Positions 58,732 to 62,158 of a stretch of 62,158 nucleotides of DNA are shown one piece after another (within the stretch, counting starts at the first letter, position 1; every line of letters starts with the position of its first letter). The notes under the pieces were generated by a model that saw only the letters and a program-made list of their open reading frames with translations, had not been told where the DNA came from and did no database searches. The stretch is from Treponema sp. (lineage in GTDB: Bacteria > Spirochaetota > Spirochaetia > Treponematales > Treponemataceae), in NCBI GenBank assembly GCA_017616165.1, contig JAFZYR010000007.1:1-62158 (forward strand), read 5' to 3'. The translations under genes and the position numbers were made by a program.

Positions 58732-59889
58732 ATGAACACACTGGTTGCGCTTTGTGCCGTAGGCGCCGAAAAAATTCTTGGCAACGAAATTAAACATCTT
58801 GGCTATAAGCTTGTCTCAAATGCACCGGGCCGCGTAAGCTTTACCGGTGATGATGATGCTTTGTTTCGTGCCAATCTTTGCCTGCGTACTGCCGACCGTG
58901 TTTATCTTCAGCTGGCTCAGTATTCTGCTTACAATTTTGATGAACTTTACGATGGAGCCTATGCCGTTGCCTGGCAGGATTATCTAAAGCGTGATTCGCG
59001 CGTTGTTGTAGACAAGGTGCGCACCTATAAATCCAAGCTCAATTCAGAACACAGCATTCAGGGAATGGTTCACAAGGCCATTTATTCAAAATGCGGCGAT
59101 GTATGGCACATGGTTACCATGCCCGAAAGCGGAGAACAAAGCGATGTACGCGTTTACATTGATGACAATACCGTTTTGATTCTGCTGGATCTGTCGGGCC
59201 TGCCGCTTCATAAACGCGGTTACCGTACAGACGGAGGCATTGCTCCCTTACGCGAAACACTTGCCGCTACCCTGCTTCAGGAAATGATGTGGCGACGAAA
59301 AACTCCTTTGCACGATCCGTTCTGCGGCTCCGGTACAATTGCAATTGAAGCAACCCTTTATGCCTTTAATGTAGCACCGGGCTTTGGACGCCGCTTTGCC
59401 CTTGAAAACCTGCCTATCTTTAATGAACAGGCAGCGCAAAAAATACGAGAACAGGAAGCAAGCCAGATTCGTACCGATGTTGAGGTACGCATAACCGGCT
59501 CCGACATAGATGCTGCCGCAGTAGAACGCTCCAAGAAAAACGCAGAACATGCCTGTGTAATGGCGGGACGTGCGCTCAAGTCAATTGGAATAAGTGCACA
59601 TATCCCTCGCCCTGATTTTATTCAGTGTGATTTTGCAGACCTTGAAGCACCCTACGAAAACGGACTTTTGCTGTGCAACCCCCCTTATGGAGAACGTCTT
59701 GGCGACGAACAGCAGGCTATTGAGCTTTACACCCGCATGGGAAGCCTGTGGGATGATTTTCCTGGCTGGGACCTTGGCATAATAACCTCGCACCAGGGCT
59801 TTATGGAAAGCTTTGGTCACAAAACAGGCAGTATAAAATCATTGAAAGCAGGAAACCTTGATACAAGGTTTTATATATACAAAAGGTAA
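58732..59889 (+). CDS. THUMP-domain rRNA (guanine-N2)-methyltransferase, RlmL-type
   Basis: The enzyme has 385 residues. The N-terminal ferredoxin-like/THUMP region (to about 165) ends with the family motif GLPLHKRGYRTDGGIAPLRETLAA. The Rossmann methyltransferase domain has DPFCGSGTIAIEA (S-adenosylmethionine site) and LLCNPPYGERL (NPPY catalytic loop). It corresponds to the N-terminal half of RlmKL (YcbY), which methylates 23S rRNA, or to the shorter YpsC. It lacks the RlmK half. Confidence 0.92.
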   Translation: MNTLVALCAVGAEKILGNEIKHLGYKLVSNAPGRVSFTGDDDALFRANLCLRTADRVYLQLAQYSAYNFDELYDGAYAVAWQDYLKRDSRVVVDKVRTYKSKLNSEHSIQGMVHKAIYSKCGDVWHMVTMPESGEQSDVRVYIDDNTVLILLDLSGLPLHKRGYRTDGGIAPLRETLAATLLQEMMWRRKTPLHDPFCGSGTIAIEATLYAFNVAPGFGRRFALENLPIFNEQAAQKIREQEASQIRTDVEVRITGSDIDAAAVERSKKNAEHACVMAGRALKSIGISAHIPRPDFIQCDFADLEAPYENGLLLCNPPYGERLGDEQQAIELYTRMGSLWDDFPGWDLGIITSHQGFMESFGHKTGSIKSLKAGNLDTRFYIYKR

Positions 59890-59961
59890 CGTCATTGCGA
59901 GGAGCGTAGCGACGTGGCAATCCAGAAAATAATAGATTGCCACGCTACGCTCGCAATGACG
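59890..59961. repeat. GTCATTGCGAG palindromic repeat before the TetR gene
   Basis: A complete palindrome: outer arms CGTCATTGCGAG/CTCGCAATGACG and inner arms GTGGCAATCC/GATTGCCACG. The TetR ribosome-binding site begins 2 bp after it. Confidence 0.9.
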
Positions 59962-59973
59962 CAGGAGTTAAAA

Positions 59974-60570
59974 ATGGCAATTGTAGTAGAACATGACAAA
60001 AGGCGACATGATATTCTGGAGCGTTCTCTGGACGTTTTTGCAACAGAAGGCTACGAAGATACAACCTTCCAGAAAATTGCAGATTCCTGTGGAGTCACCA
60101 GAACTACGCTTTACATCTATTTTGACAACAAAAAGGATATCTTTATCGGCAGCCTTAAGCAGATTCTTATTGCCATGGAGCTGGATCTGCACGCCATTAT
60201 TGATGACACCAGCCTTAGCAACCACGACGCCCTTTACAAAATGGTCATGCTCATAATTGACTACTGCGAACAGAACTTAAAGCTTTTTAATGTACTTCAC
60301 GCCTATCTTTTGCAGCTCAAAAAATCCAAGGAAAACCCAAAAGAAAAAATCAACCGCCGCATCATCCGCCTGCGCCACCTTTTGAGCACCGTAGTCATCC
60401 GCGGAATAAAATCCGGCGAATTCAAAAAGGATTTAAACGTTCACTCAGTTGTTGAACTTATTTACATTCTTGTAGAGTCATCAATTTTTAGAATTGCAGT
60501 TCTTGAGTCGGAAGACTTGTCTGAGATTCGTAAAGCCGTTGCACCGGCTATTGATGGTCTTGTAAAGTAA
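59974..60570 (+). CDS. TetR-family transcriptional regulator
   Basis: The protein has 198 residues from the ATG at 59974 (AGGAG at 59963-59967); the longer frame reads repeat sequence. The N-terminal helix-turn-helix domain is typical (ILERSLDVFATEGYEDTTFQKIADSCGVTRTTLYIYF). The C-terminal helical ligand domain gives no hint of the effector. No copy of the 20-bp aromatic operator lies near it, so it is not an obvious candidate for that regulon. Confidence 0.9.
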   Translation: MAIVVEHDKRRHDILERSLDVFATEGYEDTTFQKIADSCGVTRTTLYIYFDNKKDIFIGSLKQILIAMELDLHAIIDDTSLSNHDALYKMVMLIIDYCEQNLKLFNVLHAYLLQLKKSKENPKEKINRRIIRLRHLLSTVVIRGIKSGEFKKDLNVHSVVELIYILVESSIFRIAVLESEDLSEIRKAVAPAIDGLVK

Positions 60571-60571
60571 C

Positions 60572-60602
60572 GGGGTCCCTGAGGCTCTCGAAGGGTCCCT
60601 TT
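60572..60602. repeat. Palindromic repeat between the convergent TetR and glpK genes
   Basis: GGGGTCCCTGAGGCTCTCGA then AGGGTCCCTTT: a copy of the CCTGAG..TCGAAGGG repeat whose last bases reach the glpK stop codon. Confidence 0.75.
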
Positions 60603-62088
60603 AGATCCAGCCCTTAGCCCTATCCACTGCCCTCTTCCACTGTTCATAGCGTGCAGTTCGTGCTTCTTCATCCATATTCGGTTCAAATATGGCATTAATC
60701 TTCCAGATCTTTTTAAGCTCGTCCTTTGAGCTCCAGTAGCCTGTGGCAAGACCGGCTAACAAGGCTGCACCTGTAACTGTTGTTTCTGTATTTTCAGGGC
60801 GGTAAACAGCGGTGTTCAGAATGTCGGCCTGGAACTGCATCATTAAATCGCTTACGCAGGCGCCTCCGTCTACCTTAAGGCTTGCAATTTCTATGCCTGA
60901 ATCTTCCTTCATACAGTCAAGCTCGTCCTTTACCTGGAAGGCAATTGCTTCGAGCGCGGCACGACAGATGTGGGCTTTGTTTGCACCACGAGTAAGGCCT
61001 ACGATTGTTCCGCGTGCGTAAGAATCCCAGTAAGGAGCACCAAGCCCCGTAAAGGCAGGCACAATAATAACACCGTTTGAGTCCGGTACTGTTGCCGCAA
61101 GCACGTTTACATCGTTTGCAGTGTTTATAATTCCAAGCTGGTCGCGGAGCCATTTGATGAGTGCGCCGCCAACAAAAACGCTTCCTTCGAGGGCATATTC
61201 AACCTTACCGTTTAAGCCTATTGCAATTGTTGTAAGAAGCTTGTGCTTGGACTCAACAGGAGTATCGCCGGTATTCATGAGCATAAAGCAGCCGGTTCCG
61301 TAGGTTGATTTTACGTCGCCCTTGTTTACGCAGGCCTGACCAAAAAGTGCTGCCTGCTGGTCGCCTATCATCGAAGCAATTGGGGCTTCAAAGCCGCAGA
61401 TTGACTTGTCTGTCATGGCATATACACAGCTTGAATCTTTTACTTCCGGCAAAATGCAGCGCGGGATGTCGAGCAGCTTGAGCAGGTCTTCGTCCCATTC
61501 AAGTGTATGAATGTTATAAAGCATTGTTCGGCAGGCGTTTGTGTAATCTGTAACGTGAGCTTTGCGGCCGCTAAGACGCCAGGTAAGCCAGGTATCTACT
61601 GTTCCGGCTAACAACTCGCCCTTTTCTGCACGCTCGCGTGTGCCAGGAACATTATCAAGTATCCATTTAATTTTTGTACCGCTAAAGTAGGCATCGGGGA
61701 TAAGACCGGTTTTCTGGCGAATCATTTCGCCTTTTCCGTCGGCAATGAGCTTGTCTGCAATGTCTGCGGTACGGCGGCACTGCCATACAATTGCGTTGTA
61801 AACAGGTTTACCGGTGGCTTTATCCCATAAAATAACTGTTTCGCGCTGGTTTGTAATGCCAACGGCTTCTATTTGTTCAGGAGAAAGGTCAGCCTTCATT
61901 ACAGCTTCTTTCATTACCGAAAGCTGACTTATAAAAATGTCTTCGGGATTATGTTCTACCCAGCCCGGCTTTGGAAAATACTGCTGGAATTCGCGCTGCG
62001 CAACGGCAATTTTTTCTACCTTTTTGTTGAAAATTACAGCGCGTGAAGAAGTGGTGCCCTGGTCCAGGCCGACAATGAATTTTTCCAT
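60601..62088 (-). CDS. glpK: Glycerol kinase
   Basis: GlpK has 495 residues from the ATG at 62088 (GGAG upstream); the longer frame is repeat-derived. The FGGY kinase motifs are intact: [15 protein letters not shown] at the N-terminus, [15 protein letters not shown] text ([15 protein letters not shown]), [23 protein letters not shown] and [14 protein letters not shown]. It phosphorylates glycerol to glycerol 3-phosphate for lipid synthesis or catabolism. No glpF or glpD is within the window, which ends just upstream. Confidence 0.97.
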   Translation of the reverse strand: MEKFIVGLDQGTTSSRAVIFNKKVEKIAVAQREFQQYFPKPGWVEHNPEDIFISQLSVMKEAVMKADLSPEQIEAVGITNQRETVILWDKATGKPVYNAIVWQCRRTADIADKLIADGKGEMIRQKTGLIPDAYFSGTKIKWILDNVPGTRERAEKGELLAGTVDTWLTWRLSGRKAHVTDYTNACRTMLYNIHTLEWDEDLLKLLDIPRCILPEVKDSSCVYAMTDKSICGFEAPIASMIGDQQAALFGQACVNKGDVKSTYGTGCFMLMNTGDTPVESKHKLLTTIAIGLNGKVEYALEGSVFVGGALIKWLRDQLGIINTANDVNVLAATVPDSNGVIIVPAFTGLGAPYWDSYARGTIVGLTRGANKAHICRAALEAIAFQVKDELDCMKEDSGIEIASLKVDGGACVSDLMMQFQADILNTAVYRPENTETTVTGAALLAGLATGYWSSKDELKKIWKINAIFEPNMDEEARTARYEQWKRAVDRAKGWI

Positions 62089-62103
62089 GGATAGACTCCA
62101 TGC

Positions 62104-62158
62104 GGTGGTTGAGCCTGTCGAAACCACCACAAAATGCATTGTAAAGGTGGTTTCGACA
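62104..62158. repeat. Palindromic repeat pair at the window edge
   Basis: A GGTGG-closed copy at 62104-62128, like that at 56778-56803, is followed by a second arm (GGTGGTTTCGACA) cut off by the end of the window. Confidence 0.8.

Noticed and set aside
59974..60570. The TetR gene as the regulator of the aromatic operator sites
   Set aside because: No operator copy lies near it and it is about 48 kb from the nearest site; nothing in the sequence links them.

Overview
The window looks like chromosomal DNA from a host-associated spirochaete, most likely a Treponema-type gut or rumen anaerobe. This is an inference from gene content: IorAB ferredoxin oxidoreductase, ECF importers, a split B12-dependent MetH, AmmeMemoRadiSam genes, LarBC, many lipoproteins and dense palindromic intergenic repeats. 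No rRNA, tRNA or CRISPR array was seen. Genes are tightly packed, with many 1-4 bp overlaps.

Layout. 1-1.4 kb: an IS256-family element. 1.7-6.9 kb: an aromatic amino acid operon with a TrpP-like ECF S component, a fused double ATPase, EcfT, prephenate dehydratase and DAHP synthase. 7.0-12.3 kb: an NlpC/P60 lipoprotein, an array of alternating hairpins, a PaaI-type thioesterase, an exported archaemetzincin-like protein that has lost its catalytic His-Glu, and iorAB. 12.4-15.5 kb: a GGDEF-EAL protein and an SGNH-hydrolase lipoprotein. 15.5-21.5 kb: B12-dependent methionine synthase, its separate reactivation protein, and a divergent BtuFCD-type importer. 21.5-24.2 kb: AmrS, an AmrB-AmrA fusion and a GNAT acetyltransferase. 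24.5-32.3 kb: an AT-rich defence island with an ORF6N protein, then a five-gene operon of three DNA methyltransferases, a PD-(D/E)XK nuclease candidate and an RloC/PrrC-like zinc-hook ATPase. 32.4-38.6 kb: carB, an outer-membrane candidate, a small alarmone synthetase and a lipoprotein. 38.8-42.4 kb: two small membrane proteins, larB, larC and a TIGR02757 protein. 42.4-47.7 kb: TrkH, TrkA, an ECF S component and a DUF1846 protein. 47.8-55.5 kb: a purD-CYTH operon, an acyltransferase with zinc ribbon, and an M16 protease lipoprotein. 55.6-62.1 kb: a MinD/ParA ATPase, Lgt, a lipoprotein, an rRNA methyltransferase, a TetR regulator and GlpK.

Three signals cut across the genes. First, a 20-bp palindrome (consensus TGTTWCTATTNATAGWAACA) occurs five times, only in front of the aromatic transporter operon, the thioesterase and iorAB. 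In two cases it encloses the -35 box. This defines a candidate aromatic amino acid regulon whose regulator is not in the window. Second, families of palindromic repeats lie between genes and also inside reading frames. They have lengthened IorA (twice), MetH, the fused ECF ATPase and the SGNH lipoprotein in frame, and they form the LarC C-terminus and the TIGR02757 N-terminus. Third, seven genes have a good -10 box 6-8 bp before the start codon, which predicts leaderless mRNAs.
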